The notes below the pieces were generated by a model. The model had not been told where the DNA came from. It searched no databases and worked only from the letters and a program-made list of their open reading frames with translations. The translations under genes were made by a program, and so were the position numbers. DNA of 38,293 bases. It comes from Peptoniphilus stercorisuis. Lineage in GTDB: Bacteria > Bacillota > Clostridia > Tissierellales > Peptoniphilaceae. Shown one piece after another: positions 29,509 to 38,293 of the stretch. The stretch is taken from contig NZ_JAGGLJ010000017.1 of NCBI RefSeq assembly GCF_017874395.1, positions 1 to 38,293 of the forward strand, in the 5' to 3' direction. The first letter of the stretch is position 1. The number at the start of each line of letters is the position of its first letter.

Positions 29509-30462
29509 ATGTATGATTTAATAATTTTAGGTGCAGGACCAGCAGGACTTAGTGCAGGACTATATGCAGGAAGAGCTAAACTTAAAACTTTAATTATAGA
29601 AAAATCTATTGAAGGTGGACAAATTTCAGGAACTACTGATGTTGAAAACTATCCAGGAATAGAACTTATATCAGGTATGGAAATCGGAATGAATATGAGA
29701 AAACAAGCAGAGAATTTTGGATGTGAGTTTATATCAGAAGAAATAATTGAAGTTAGCTTAGAAGATGATATTAAAAAAGTAAAAACTTCATCTAATGAAT
29801 ATGAAGCAAAATCTGTTATTCTTGCAACTGGTGCAGAAGCTAGAAAAATGGGCGCTCCAGGTGAAGAAGAGTTTGCAGGAAGAGGAGTTTCTTATTGTTC
29901 AACTTGTGATGCTGCTTTTTATGAAGATTTTGATGTATATGTAGTTGGTGGAGGAGATGCAGCTTTAGATGAGGCTTTATTTATTGCTAAATTTGCTAAA
30001 AATGTATATATAATTCACAGACGTGATGAACTTCGTGCAAGTAAATCTCTTCAAGAAAGAGCTTTTGCAAATGAAAAAATCCACTTTATTTGGGATACAG
30101 TAGTTGAAGAAGTAAAGGGAGATAAAATTGTAAATGAATTAATTTTAAAAAATACAAAAACAGGTGAAATTACTTCTATAAAAGCAGAAGCAGAGCCTTT
30201 TGGAACATTTGTATTCATAGGATATATTCCAGAAACAAAACTATATGAAGGTCAAATTAATATGGAAAATGGATATATATTAACAGATGATGAAATGAAT
30301 ACTAATATTAAAGGTGTATTTGCAGCAGGAGATTTAAGAAAGAAAACTGTAAGACAAGTTGTAACTGCAGCTGCAGACGGTGCAATTGCAGGAATTAATG
30401 CAGAAAAATATATCGCTGAAAAAGAGGGAACTCTTTATGAAGGATTTAAAGAAGAAAATTAA
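29509..30462 (+). CDS. trxB: Thioredoxin-disulfide reductase
   Basis: FAD/NADPH enzyme that reduces thioredoxin. The 317-residue length is typical of the low-molecular-weight form. FAD loop G-A-G-P-A-G-L-S-A-G at residues 8-17; redox-active C130-S-T-C133-D; NADPH loop G-G-G-D-A-A-L-D-E-A near 148; H-R-R-D-E-L-R-A; and the C-terminal A-A-G-D-L-R-K-K-T-V-R-Q-V-V-T-A-A-A-D-G. The usual dinucleotide motif G-G-G-D-S-A has Ala in place of Ser here, a common variant. AGGAGG precedes the ATG. It is monocistronic, with divergent DUF2207 and a convergent neighbour. No trxA is in the window. Confidence 0.97.
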   Translation: MYDLIILGAGPAGLSAGLYAGRAKLKTLIIEKSIEGGQISGTTDVENYPGIELISGMEIGMNMRKQAENFGCEFISEEIIEVSLEDDIKKVKTSSNEYEAKSVILATGAEARKMGAPGEEEFAGRGVSYCSTCDAAFYEDFDVYVVGGGDAALDEALFIAKFAKNVYIIHRRDELRASKSLQERAFANEKIHFIWDTVVEEVKGDKIVNELILKNTKTGEITSIKAEAEPFGTFVFIGYIPETKLYEGQINMENGYILTDDEMNTNIKGVFAAGDLRKKTVRQVVTAAADGAIAGINAEKYIAEKEGTLYEGFKEEN

Positions 30463-30472
30463 GAATAAAAAT

Positions 30473-30502
30473 AAAAAAGGCTATCTTAGATAGCCCTTTT
30501 TT
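30473..30502. terminator. Bidirectional terminator between trxB and the MltG-like gene
   Basis: Stem GGCTATC / GATAGCC with a TTA loop, A6 on the left and CTTTTTT on the right; the T-run enters the stop codon of the minus-strand gene. Confidence 0.88.
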
Positions 30503-31190
30503 ATTGTATTTTTTCGCCTGTTAAAATTTCTATTAAATTTTTAACCTTAATAGGTGTTTGTATTTTATATTTACCAGGTTTAAATTTATAAAATACATTA
30601 TAATCTTTTGCATTTTGTGAAAAAGTTGAGGCACTTTGAATAACTCCAAGACTTTGAAGCTTTTTGCCAACAGCATCTGCAGCAGCACCTTCTAATATTT
30701 CAAATTCATATTCTTTAGATTCTGTATTTGTAAGAGTAAGAATTGTATCTCTTATTTTAGAATCCTTTTTAATTTCAAAAGAACCAGCTACAAATTTGCT
30801 ATTAAGTCCCATAGTATCTACAAGAGATTTAAAAGAACTTAAGCTAGTCATAAGATTATTTTCAATTAAAATATTTCCAATATCATCAATACTTGAATTT
30901 TCAGGAATAGTAATAGTTAAAATATTAGAATTTTTATTACTATCTTCATCAAGTAATTGTTGAGGTGTTGTAACTTGATCTTCTATTTCACCATTTTTTA
31001 AAGTCAAAATATCCTTTTTAGTTTTTTGAAATTCATCAACTAAGGAAAAGTTAATTTTATTTTCTGAAAGACTATTTATGTAAAGCGCATCTATTCTCCA
31101 TTTTACAATAAAACATAATATAGCAATAAATAGTAAAACAAAGAAAAGTTGTAATATTTTAAATAAAAAGTCACTAATTTTACCAAACAT
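30501..31190 (-). CDS. Membrane protein with two MltG-type LysM-like modules, no catalytic domain
   Basis: The 229-residue protein has one membrane helix (about residues 10-29), a linker (about 35-88) and two successive modules. Module 1 (about 88-155: I-T-I-P-E-N-S-S-I-D-D-I-G-N-I-L-I-E-N-N-L, F-K-S-L-V, F-V-A-G-S-F-E-I, I-R-D-T-I-L-T-L) looks like the LysM-like subdomain of the endolytic transglycosylase MltG/YceG. Module 2 (about 160-228: F-E-I-L-E-G-A-A-A-D-A-V-G-K-K-L-Q-S-L-G-V-I, F-K-P-G-K-Y-K-I, V-K-N-L-I-E-I-L) is a diverged repeat. The MltG catalytic domain with its Glu is absent, so it probably binds or scaffolds peptidoglycan synthesis and does not cleave. It uses a GAGGG site and is convergent with trxB. 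Confidence 0.7.
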   Translation of the reverse strand: MFGKISDFLFKILQLFFVLLFIAILCFIVKWRIDALYINSLSENKINFSLVDEFQKTKKDILTLKNGEIEDQVTTPQQLLDEDSNKNSNILTITIPENSSIDDIGNILIENNLMTSLSSFKSLVDTMGLNSKFVAGSFEIKKDSKIRDTILTLTNTESKEYEFEILEGAAADAVGKKLQSLGVIQSASTFSQNAKDYNVFYKFKPGKYKIQTPIKVKNLIEILTGEKIQ

Positions 31191-31219
31191 ATTTAAATTA
31201 ACCCTCTTTTCTTTTATAT

Positions 31220-31248
31220 TTTATATATTTCATACATATTGATATAAT
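31220..31248 (+). promoter_or_regulatory. Promoter of the rluA-addB-addA unit
   Basis: TTTATA (31220-31225), 17 bp spacer, perfect TATAAT (31243-31248) with TGA just before it (extended -10). Confidence 0.55.
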
Positions 31249-31288
31249 ATAAGTATTATAACAGATAGAAAAGATAAGGTGAATGAAT

Positions 31289-32278
31289 ATGAGAGAAATT
31301 TTTGTAGGACCAAATGATGCAGGACAAAGAGTAGATAGATTTTTAAAGAAATATTTTGAAAAGGCGAACTTGTCCTTTATATATAAAAATCTAAGAAAGA
31401 AAAATATTGTAGTTAATGGAAAAAAGGTAAAACCAGAAGATGAGCTAAAGGAAGGAGACTCTATAAAATTATTTTTAAGTGATGAAACTATAAATAAATT
31501 TAAAAGAGAACCTGTAAATTTAAGAAGTAATAAATTCCCAAATATTATATTTGAAGATGATAATGTAATATTAATAGAGAAAAAGTCTGGAATATTGTCA
31601 CATAATGCTTCTAAGGAATTTGAAAAAAATGCAGTAGATTCAATGATAGATTATTTAATTGCAAAGGGAGATTTCAATCCAAGAGTTGAAAAATCCTTTA
31701 GACCAGCAGTATGTAATAGACTAGATAGAAATACATCTGGAATATTAATAGGTGCAAAAAATGCAGCTACTTTAAGAGCACTAAATAGTGCCATTGCAAA
31801 AAATCAAATAGAAAAATATTATCTAGCTTTAGTTAGAGGAAATGTAAAAAAAGATTTTATAGATAAATCCTATTTATTAAAAGATGAAGAAAAAAACAAG
31901 GTATATGTAAAAGATAAAAAAGTAGAAGGATCTAAAGAATCTGAAACTAGATTTAGAAAAATTGCAAATAGTGAATTTTATTCTCTTTTAGAAGTAAATT
32001 TAATAACAGGAAGAACTCATCAAATAAGAACTATATTAAATAATTATAATCATCAAATTGTAGGTGATAGAAAATATGGAAATAAAAGAACTAATGACTA
32101 TTTTATTAAAGAATATTCCTATGACAGTCAATTCTTACACAATTACAAAGTAAGTTTTAAAGGACTTGAGAAAGAGCTTTCTTATTTAAATAATAAGTCT
32201 TTTTATTGTGAACTTCCAAGTAAGGAAAGTAGTATTATAAAAGATATATTTGGAGATTTGAATTTGGAGGAAAAATGA
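31289..32278 (+). CDS. RluA-family 23S rRNA pseudouridine synthase with S4 domain
   Basis: Converts uridines to pseudouridine in 23S rRNA (RluC/RluD type). It is 329 residues from ATG 31289, 7 nt after AAGGTG; the ATG at 31283 is too close to that site. The N-terminal S4 RNA-binding domain (about 1-70: Q-R-V-D-R-F-L-K-K-Y, I-V-V-N-G-K-K-V, G-D-S-I-K-L-F-L) leads into the synthase domain. Catalytic Asp146 lies in C-N-R-L-D-R-N-T-S-G, where the more usual form has H-R-L-D. Later motifs are Y-L-A-L-V-R-G and T-G-R-T-H-Q-I-R with G-D-x-K-Y-G. Its stop overlaps the addB start (ATGA), so the DNA-repair genes are coupled to it. The exact target uridine cannot be assigned. Confidence 0.92.
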   Translation: MREIFVGPNDAGQRVDRFLKKYFEKANLSFIYKNLRKKNIVVNGKKVKPEDELKEGDSIKLFLSDETINKFKREPVNLRSNKFPNIIFEDDNVILIEKKSGILSHNASKEFEKNAVDSMIDYLIAKGDFNPRVEKSFRPAVCNRLDRNTSGILIGAKNAATLRALNSAIAKNQIEKYYLALVRGNVKKDFIDKSYLLKDEEKNKVYVKDKKVEGSKESETRFRKIANSEFYSLLEVNLITGRTHQIRTILNNYNHQIVGDRKYGNKRTNDYFIKEYSYDSQFLHNYKVSFKGLEKELSYLNNKSFYCELPSKESSIIKDIFGDLNLEEK

Positions 32279-35025
32279 GAACTCTATATACTTGTAATAT
32301 AGGATTTGAAAATATAAAAATCGAAGAATTTTTGTTAGAAAAGATAAAAAAAGGCGAAGAAATAATTTATATATTGCCAACTATTGATGCAATAGAAAAA
32401 ACTAAAAGAGAATATATAGATAAATTAGGTGGATTTTTTAATTTGACATTTCACACTTTTGATTCTATCAAAAAATCAATTACAATTACAAAACCAGTAG
32501 ACGAACCCTTTAGTTTATATATTGTTTCAAATATTTTAAAAAATAATAATTATAAGTATTTAACACCTGTAACAGATGGATTAATAGAAAAAACTATGAA
32601 TTTTATAAAAAGAGCAAAAGAGGAATTAATAGATCCATTTGCTCTTTTAAATTCTAAGTCTTTTTTCTTAAAAGAACTTGCAGATGTATTAATTAAATAT
32701 AATGAATTTTTAGAAAATTATAATTTATGTGATGGTCTTGAATATGATTTAGACTATAAAAGATTAAGAAATAAAAAATTTAAAAATGTAATAGTAAATG
32801 GATTTTATACATTTAGAGAAATTGATTTATTAATACTTAAAAATCTAAGTGAAAATTCAAATATTATTGTAAATATCTCATATTATTTTGATAATTTAAA
32901 AATTTTACAAGATACAAAAAAAAGAATTTTAGAATTTGGTTTTTCAGAAGAAAAGCTTTATTGTGATTTAAGTTTAAATGATTTAATAAATAAAAATAGG
33001 AATAAATTAAATTTTATATCTGAAGAAAATGAATTTTTAGAAGCAAGGGCAATTTATCAAGAACTAAAATGTGAAAATATAAATAATAATATAGCCTTTG
33101 AAAATATGGCTATTATACTAGCAAGTAAAAATAATAATATTTTGAATTTAAGAGATAGAGAAAATCTAGATCTAAATATTAAAAGTATAGAGGTTAAAAA
33201 TTCGCCAATTATATCAGAGTTTAAAAATATATTAGACTTTTTTATAGAGAAATCAAGGGAAAATATAATTCGACGAATTAATTCTAATTATTTTAAAATT
33301 ACAGAAAATATTGAAGAGATAGAATATGAAATATTAAAGATGAATTTTAATAATTTAGATGAATTAATAGAAAATACGAAAGAAGCAGTTGAAATTAATG
33401 AAGAAAATTTAGAAGAATTTTTAAACTTAGTTGATAAATTAAAGAAAAAACCAATGAAAAATGGTGGATTTAAATACTATTCTCAGTATTTTAGAAAATA
33501 TTTAGACTATGCAAGTGACTATGTAAATGAAATATATGAAATTTTTAATAATGATGAATATTTAAAAAGAGATATGAATATTATTAGTTCTATTAATAAT
33601 ATATTAGATAGACTTGAAGAGTTTGATATCTTCTTTAAAGATGTAGATATTAATATATATATAAATATTTTAAAAGTCTATATAGATAGTATTACTATTG
33701 ACAATAGAAACTATTTTGCAACATCTCAAATATCTTTAATAGAGTCTTTATGCATAAAATATGATGTGTCTTTTTTAGCTGGTTTAGTTGAAAGTTATCC
33801 AAACTATAAAGAGGGTAATTTTATTTTTTCACAAGAAAATAAATCTATTTTAAAAGAACTTGGAATGAAGTCTGAAGATGATTTATATATTTATGAAAAT
33901 GAGCTTATAAAGATTATTAGTTTAATAGAAAATTCAAAAAAAGTTTATTTATCTACATCATCAAGGGAAAGCAGAAGTGTTTTTTTAGACTTATTAAATG
34001 AAAATAATGATAGAAATATAAGAAAAAACATTTCAACAGATTTTTCAGATTTATTTTTTGAAATTTTAAAAGATGGTAGAAATTTTAATGAAGAAAAAGT
34101 AGCACATTTAAAATCACTTGGTGAAATTAAAAACTTAAATAAAAGAATTTATCCAGAACAAAATAGAAATAATAATGAATATGCAGGGATTATTTCAAAT
34201 AATGCAAGAGATTTAATAAGAGATATATTAAAAAATAGAAACTTTAGTGCAAGTGATTTTGATTTATATAGCGAATCTCCCTTTAGATTTTTATTTGAGA
34301 GACTTTTAAATGTAGAGGAAATGAAAAGATCCTATGATGATGAATATTATATGGTATTAGGTAGTAACTATCACAAAATTCTTGAGATTTATTTTAAAAA
34401 TTATCCTAATGAATATAATGAAAAGTTTATAGAAGAGATTTCTTATAATGTGTTTTTTGAGGATAAAATATTAAATGATAAACTTAATAGCCTTGAATCC
34501 TTAGAATATAATCAACATTTAGATATTATAAAAAGTTTTATTAAAAATGATTTAGACAATAGAAAAGGTGAAATTCCAAGTGAATTTGAGAGAAAATTTG
34601 AATTTAATATTGAAAATGTAAATATAGTAGGAAGAATAGATAGAATTGATTTTTTAAATAATAGTGAAATACTTATTGATTATAAAAGTGCATCTTCTCC
34701 TTCTAAAAATAAAATATTAAATGGAGAGTCTTATCAAATACCAATATATGCTATGGCAAGATATAAAAATCATAATGAAAATATAGCAGAGGCAAAGTAT
34801 GGACGAATAAAGGAATCTAAATATATAAGTGTTCTAAAAAATAAAGATATTTTAGGTGGAAAAGCTAAAAATGATTTTACAAATGAAGAATTTAAGGACT
34901 TTTTAAATTTAACAGAAAGAAGAATACTTAAAATCTATGATGATATGTATAATGGCATATTTTTCTTTAAAGAGAGTAAATATAATAATATTCTAGATCT
35001 ATGTAGAGGTGATAGTGTTGAGTAA
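32275..35025 (+). CDS. addB: AddB/RexB-type subunit of helicase-nuclease AddAB
   Basis: Partner of AddA in double-strand-break end resection. The 916-residue protein is shorter than Bacillus AddB (about 1160). The C-terminal PD-(D/E)xK nuclease is intact: G-R-I-D789-R-I-D, then I-D802-Y-K804-S. At the N-terminus, where AddB usually has a Walker A loop, the sequence reads T-C-N-I-G-F-E-N-I without G-K-T. The first iron-sulfur Cys is Ser (S-E-S-P-F-R-F instead of C-P-F), and only one Cys remains near the C-terminus (D-L-C-R-G-D-S). It therefore looks like a RexB form without ATP loop or [4Fe-4S] cluster. ATGA overlap with the upstream gene and overlap with addA indicate coupled translation. Confidence 0.88.
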   Translation: MRTLYTCNIGFENIKIEEFLLEKIKKGEEIIYILPTIDAIEKTKREYIDKLGGFFNLTFHTFDSIKKSITITKPVDEPFSLYIVSNILKNNNYKYLTPVTDGLIEKTMNFIKRAKEELIDPFALLNSKSFFLKELADVLIKYNEFLENYNLCDGLEYDLDYKRLRNKKFKNVIVNGFYTFREIDLLILKNLSENSNIIVNISYYFDNLKILQDTKKRILEFGFSEEKLYCDLSLNDLINKNRNKLNFISEENEFLEARAIYQELKCENINNNIAFENMAIILASKNNNILNLRDRENLDLNIKSIEVKNSPIISEFKNILDFFIEKSRENIIRRINSNYFKITENIEEIEYEILKMNFNNLDELIENTKEAVEINEENLEEFLNLVDKLKKKPMKNGGFKYYSQYFRKYLDYASDYVNEIYEIFNNDEYLKRDMNIISSINNILDRLEEFDIFFKDVDINIYINILKVYIDSITIDNRNYFATSQISLIESLCIKYDVSFLAGLVESYPNYKEGNFIFSQENKSILKELGMKSEDDLYIYENELIKIISLIENSKKVYLSTSSRESRSVFLDLLNENNDRNIRKNISTDFSDLFFEILKDGRNFNEEKVAHLKSLGEIKNLNKRIYPEQNRNNNEYAGIISNNARDLIRDILKNRNFSASDFDLYSESPFRFLFERLLNVEEMKRSYDDEYYMVLGSNYHKILEIYFKNYPNEYNEKFIEEISYNVFFEDKILNDKLNSLESLEYNQHLDIIKSFIKNDLDNRKGEIPSEFERKFEFNIENVNIVGRIDRIDFLNNSEILIDYKSASSPSKNKILNGESYQIPIYAMARYKNHNENIAEAKYGRIKESKYISVLKNKDILGGKAKNDFTNEEFKDFLNLTERRILKIYDDMYNGIFFFKESKYNNILDLCRGDSVE

Positions 35026-38000
35026 TTTAAATGAAATTCAAAAAAAGTCAGTATATACAATAGATACTAATCTATCACTTAAAGCAGGTGCAGGTACGGG
35101 AAAGACTAAGGTAATAACAGAAAGATTTTTAAATATATTAGAAAATGGAAATCTAAGTGCTGGAAGAGAATTTGATGAAGTTCTTGCTATTACTTTTACT
35201 AATAAAGCATCTGATGAAATGCGAGGAAGAATATTAAAGGAATTAAGTACTAGAAAAAATGAGGATAAATTTAAAAATTTATATAAGTATTTTTCTAAGG
35301 CAAATATTTATACAATACATGGATTTTGTACAAATATCATAAAAGAAAATCCATTAATTGCAAAAGTAGATCCAAATTTTGAAGTTTCAGATGAGAGAAT
35401 GTCAAATTTGCTACTAAAAGAGTCTGTTGATTTAGTTTTAGAAAAAGAAATAGAAAATGAAGATTTAATTGAATTTTTAATAAAAAGAGAAGATGTAAAC
35501 TTAACATCTCTATCAAAGGATTTATCTTTTTTATATAAAGATATAAGAAATAATGGATATAGAATAGAGGATTTAAAAAAATATCACAAGGACTATGTGG
35601 ACTCTATAGAGTTAGGAGATTTTAGCAAACTTTTTGAATTTCTAGATGAATATGAAAAAGTAGTAACAGGAACTAAATTTAAAAAATTAATAAAAAGTGA
35701 TGAATATATTGATTTTGTAAATAATCCCAGTTTAGACTATTTGCAAAATATTTCAGATTCTCTAGGAACAGGAAAATCACCTGAGCAAGAAAGTTTAAGA
35801 GAAAAAATAAATAGGGAAATATTATTTTTAAGTCAGGGATTAGAGCTTACTATAGAAAAATATTATATTTTAGTTTTTAATTTATTAGAAAAAATAGAAG
35901 AAGTTTATATAAAAAAGAAAAAGGAAAAATCTCTTTTAGATTATAGTGATTTACAGTTTATAGCTTTAGATGTAATAAAAAAAGTAGATAATTATAATTA
36001 CAAATATATAATGATAGATGAATTTCAAGATACAGATAGGCTTCAAGTTGAGATTTTTACTTATTTATCTAATCTTTCAAAGGGAAAGGCAAATATTTTT
36101 GTAGTAGGAGATCCAAAGCAGTCAATTTATGGATTTAGAGGAAGTAATTTAGAAGAGTATTATAATTTTACTGACAAAATAAAAGAATCAAAGGGCAAAG
36201 AACTTGTAATGAAGGAAAATTATAGAAGTAGCCCTTCACTAATAGAAAGTTTTAATGAAATATTTAAAAATTTACTTAAAAAAGACTATGATCCATTAGT
36301 AGCTAGTGCAAAGTTTTCTGAGGAAAATATTTTAAATATTGAAGTTATTAGAAGTGATGAATTTGGAATTGAAATAAAAGATGAAAAGAAAAAAGAAGCT
36401 GTTTTTGTTGCAAATAAAGTTTTAGATTTAATAAATAGGGGAGAAAACCCATCTGAAATAGCAATTCTATTTAGAAGAAAAGCATATATAAGTTTATTTG
36501 AAGAAGAACTTTTAAAGCTAAATATTAGAGTAAATAATACAGCTCAAGATTTTGTTGGAAAAAGAGAAATAAAAGATATATTAATATTTTTAAAAGCTAT
36601 TTCTAATAAAAGAGACTTTTTATCTTTATTATCCTATTTGCGAAGTCCAATAGTTGGATTAAATGACAATTCAATAGTTATAATTGCAAAGTATTTTAAT
36701 AGAGAAGAATATTATATAGAAGATGAATATTTAAAACTATTAGATGAAAATGAAGAGGATTTATTTAGAGATGGATTTAATAAATTACTTAAAATTAAAA
36801 AATTAAAACCGCTTTTATCCTTAAAAGACTTTATAAAAGAGTCAATTAAAATAAGTGATTACTATGAAATTGCAGGAATGCTCTATGGATTATCAGCATC
36901 AAAAAATTTAGATAAACTTTTAAATTTAGCAGAAGATTTTGAAAATAAAATATCTGCTAATCTATTTGAGTTTATTGAATATTTAGAAGAAAGTGAAGTA
37001 AATGTTGAGGAAGAAGAAAATGCAGTAAATTTACTTACTATTCACAAGTCAAAGGGACTAGAATTTGAAAATGTAATAATTGCTGAAATGGACAATTCTT
37101 TTAATATAAAGAGCAAAAATAATTTTTTTGAATATTCTAATATAGGCCTTGGAATTAAATTTAATGATATAAATTCAAAATATAATTTAATATCTAATGA
37201 AAAAAAGGAAAAGTCCTTAGAAGAAGAAATTAGAATGTTTTATGTTGCAACAACAAGAGCTAAAAAAAGGCTGATACTTTCTCTTGTAAATATAGAAGAG
37301 AATAAAATATATAATAATACTTATTATGATTTGTTTTTAAAATCAAATTTTAAAAATGTAATAATAAGCCCAATGGAAATTAGAGAGTCTAATGGTATTA
37401 ATAAGATATTATTAAGTGATGATTTTATAAATACTAAAGAGAAATTTAAAGAAAAATCAATTATAAGAAATAATTATATAAATAAGACAAAAAAAGTTAG
37501 ATATTATTCTGCTACTTCTTATATGGCCTTTAAAAGAAGTAAAGAGGAGTATTTTAGAAAATATATTTTAGGTGAGGATATAATAAATCCAAGTAATTAT
37601 GCAGTAGAAAGTAAAATATTAGATCCTATTATTAGAGGAAATATAGTACATGCCTATGCAGAGTTAAATCCAAAAAATATAGATGAATTTATAAGAAATT
37701 CTCTTAGAAATTATGGAGTATTAGAAAGTATTGAAAATATAAATTTATTAAAAGAGCAGTTTAAAAACTATGAATTATCTTTAAAAGAAGAGGTAATAGG
37801 TAGAGAAGTTGAATTTTATTATCCAATTACTAATGGAGTAATCCATGGAGTAATAGATCAAATAAGAAGAGATGAAGATGATAATATATCAATAATTGAT
37901 TTTAAAACTTCTTACAATAGTGATGAGGAACTTCGCAAGTATTATTATCCTCAACTTCAAATATATACATTGGCTTTTGAAAAAATATCTGGCAAAAAAG

Positions 38001-38149
38001 TAAAAGAAGCAAAACTTTTATTCTTGTCAAATAATGAAGAGTTTAATGTGGATATTTCAGAAAAAAGTATAAAAGAAACAATTAAAGACTTTGAAGAATA
38101 TATAAATTTTGTTGAAAATCACAATGAACTTAAAGATTATATAGATTAA
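35015..38149 (+). CDS. addA: ATP-dependent helicase-nuclease AddA
   Basis: UvrD-type motor and 5'-strand nuclease of AddAB. It has 1044 residues from GTG 35015; TTG 35018 and GTG 35009 are alternatives, since GAGGTGA at 35006-35012 fits 35015 or 35018 best. Helicase motifs: Q-motif near residue 9, Walker A A-G-A-G-T-G-K-T (24-31), F-T-N-K-A-S-D-E-M-R, Walker B I-D335-E-F-Q-D-T-D, G-D-P-K-Q-S-I-Y-G-F-R-G, N-Y-R-S, L-T-I-H-K-S-K-G-L-E-F and Y-V-A-T-T-R-A-K-K. The C-terminal nuclease has G-V-I-D948-Q-I and I-D962-F-K964-T. Its start lies inside addB. A terminator follows, so it closes the unit. Confidence 0.95.
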   Translation: MLSNLNEIQKKSVYTIDTNLSLKAGAGTGKTKVITERFLNILENGNLSAGREFDEVLAITFTNKASDEMRGRILKELSTRKNEDKFKNLYKYFSKANIYTIHGFCTNIIKENPLIAKVDPNFEVSDERMSNLLLKESVDLVLEKEIENEDLIEFLIKREDVNLTSLSKDLSFLYKDIRNNGYRIEDLKKYHKDYVDSIELGDFSKLFEFLDEYEKVVTGTKFKKLIKSDEYIDFVNNPSLDYLQNISDSLGTGKSPEQESLREKINREILFLSQGLELTIEKYYILVFNLLEKIEEVYIKKKKEKSLLDYSDLQFIALDVIKKVDNYNYKYIMIDEFQDTDRLQVEIFTYLSNLSKGKANIFVVGDPKQSIYGFRGSNLEEYYNFTDKIKESKGKELVMKENYRSSPSLIESFNEIFKNLLKKDYDPLVASAKFSEENILNIEVIRSDEFGIEIKDEKKKEAVFVANKVLDLINRGENPSEIAILFRRKAYISLFEEELLKLNIRVNNTAQDFVGKREIKDILIFLKAISNKRDFLSLLSYLRSPIVGLNDNSIVIIAKYFNREEYYIEDEYLKLLDENEEDLFRDGFNKLLKIKKLKPLLSLKDFIKESIKISDYYEIAGMLYGLSASKNLDKLLNLAEDFENKISANLFEFIEYLEESEVNVEEEENAVNLLTIHKSKGLEFENVIIAEMDNSFNIKSKNNFFEYSNIGLGIKFNDINSKYNLISNEKKEKSLEEEIRMFYVATTRAKKRLILSLVNIEENKIYNNTYYDLFLKSNFKNVIISPMEIRESNGINKILLSDDFINTKEKFKEKSIIRNNYINKTKKVRYYSATSYMAFKRSKEEYFRKYILGEDIINPSNYAVESKILDPIIRGNIVHAYAELNPKNIDEFIRNSLRNYGVLESIENINLLKEQFKNYELSLKEEVIGREVEFYYPITNGVIHGVIDQIRRDEDDNISIIDFKTSYNSDEELRKYYYPQLQIYTLAFEKISGKKVKEAKLLFLSNNEEFNVDISEKSIKETIKDFEEYINFVENHNELKDYID

Positions 38150-38170
38150 AATATTATAGTAATTTTTTGA

Positions 38171-38197
38171 AAAACCTCTATTTTTAGAGGTTTTTTT
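38171..38197 (+). terminator. Terminator after addA
   Basis: Ten-bp stem AAAACCTCTA / TAGAGGTTTT with a TTTT loop, continuing into TTT. Confidence 0.88.
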
Positions 38198-38208
38198 ATT
38201 GTAAATAG

Positions 38209-38293
38209 AAAACCCCCAGTTAGACTGGGGGTTCCGTAAAGCTTTAGCGTTAATTCTCTAAAAATTAAAAAACCTCTAGTGATAAAATAATAT
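38209..38293. mobile_element. GC-rich hairpin and flank, possible end of an IS200/IS605-type element (cut by window edge)
   Basis: A 10-bp stem AACCCCCAGT / ACTGGGGGTT with a TAG loop (38211-38233) stands out from the AT-rich surroundings. It is followed by CCGTAAAGCTTTAGCGTTAA, which contains the palindrome TAAAGCTTTA. Subterminal GC-rich hairpins with such flanks are typical of IS200/IS605 ends, which lack terminal inverted repeats. On the minus strand the hairpin is followed by TTTTCTATTT, so it might instead be the terminator of a minus-strand gene beyond the window. Confidence 0.35.

Overview
The window is AT-rich DNA (GC under about 30% by eye) from a low-GC Gram-positive anaerobe. Firmicute traits include FMN and TPP riboswitches, ECF vitamin S-components, the rapZ-yvcK pair, AddAB recombination genes, strong AGGAGG or AGGTGAT ribosome-binding sites and many U-tailed hairpin terminators. 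An iron-only hydrogenase points to a strict anaerobe. The gene set recalls Tissierellia anaerobic cocci (Peptoniphilus/Parvimonas type), but that placement is inference.

Layout. 1-293: two tandem tRNA-Leu(UAG) genes, each with its own promoter. 401-2717: an L,D-transpeptidase and the riboflavin transporter gene ribU behind an FMN riboswitch. 2980-4046: two tandem paralogous membrane-anchored proteins of unknown function. 4092-5825 (minus): mnmA and ribosomal protein L25. 6038-8200: apbE, a small membrane protein and a phosphatidylglycerophosphatase A. 8387-10203: a thioredoxin-like [2Fe-2S] protein and a group B-like [FeFe] hydrogenase. 10334-11175: rplM-rpsI. 11381-14563 (minus): a four-gene operon with two XpaC-like proteins, a small membrane protein and TelA. 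14754-18523: murB-rapZ-yvcK, then fni. 18576-19823: a decayed patch with an NTF2-like pseudogene and a cation-efflux gene broken by one stop codon, beside an intact MarR gene. 20807-23117 (minus): the thiazole/thiamine salvage operon thiW-thiM-thiE, whose leader carries a TPP riboswitch plus a second riboswitch-like element that I suspect is an HMP-PP (thiS-motif) sensor. 23482-25137: a lipoprotein and a TraX-family membrane protein. 25150-29373 (minus): two paralogous secreted zinc metallopeptidases, a 79-residue protein and a DUF2207 membrane protein. 29509-31190: trxB and a convergent protein with two MltG-type LysM-like modules. 31289-38149: an RluA-family pseudouridine synthase, addB and addA, with overlapping ends. 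The right edge holds a GC-rich hairpin that may be the end of an IS200/IS605-type element.

Functionally this is mostly core genome: vitamin and cofactor supply (riboflavin, FMN transfer, thiamine salvage), translation (tRNA, L13, S9, L25, MnmA, RluA), cell wall and envelope (L,D-transpeptidase, MurB, RapZ/YvcK, MltG-like, PgpA), redox (hydrogenase, TrxB) and DNA repair (AddAB). The least understood parts are the tandem thi leader, the TelA/XpaC operon, the metallopeptidase pair, the 2980-4046 paralogs and the broken efflux locus.
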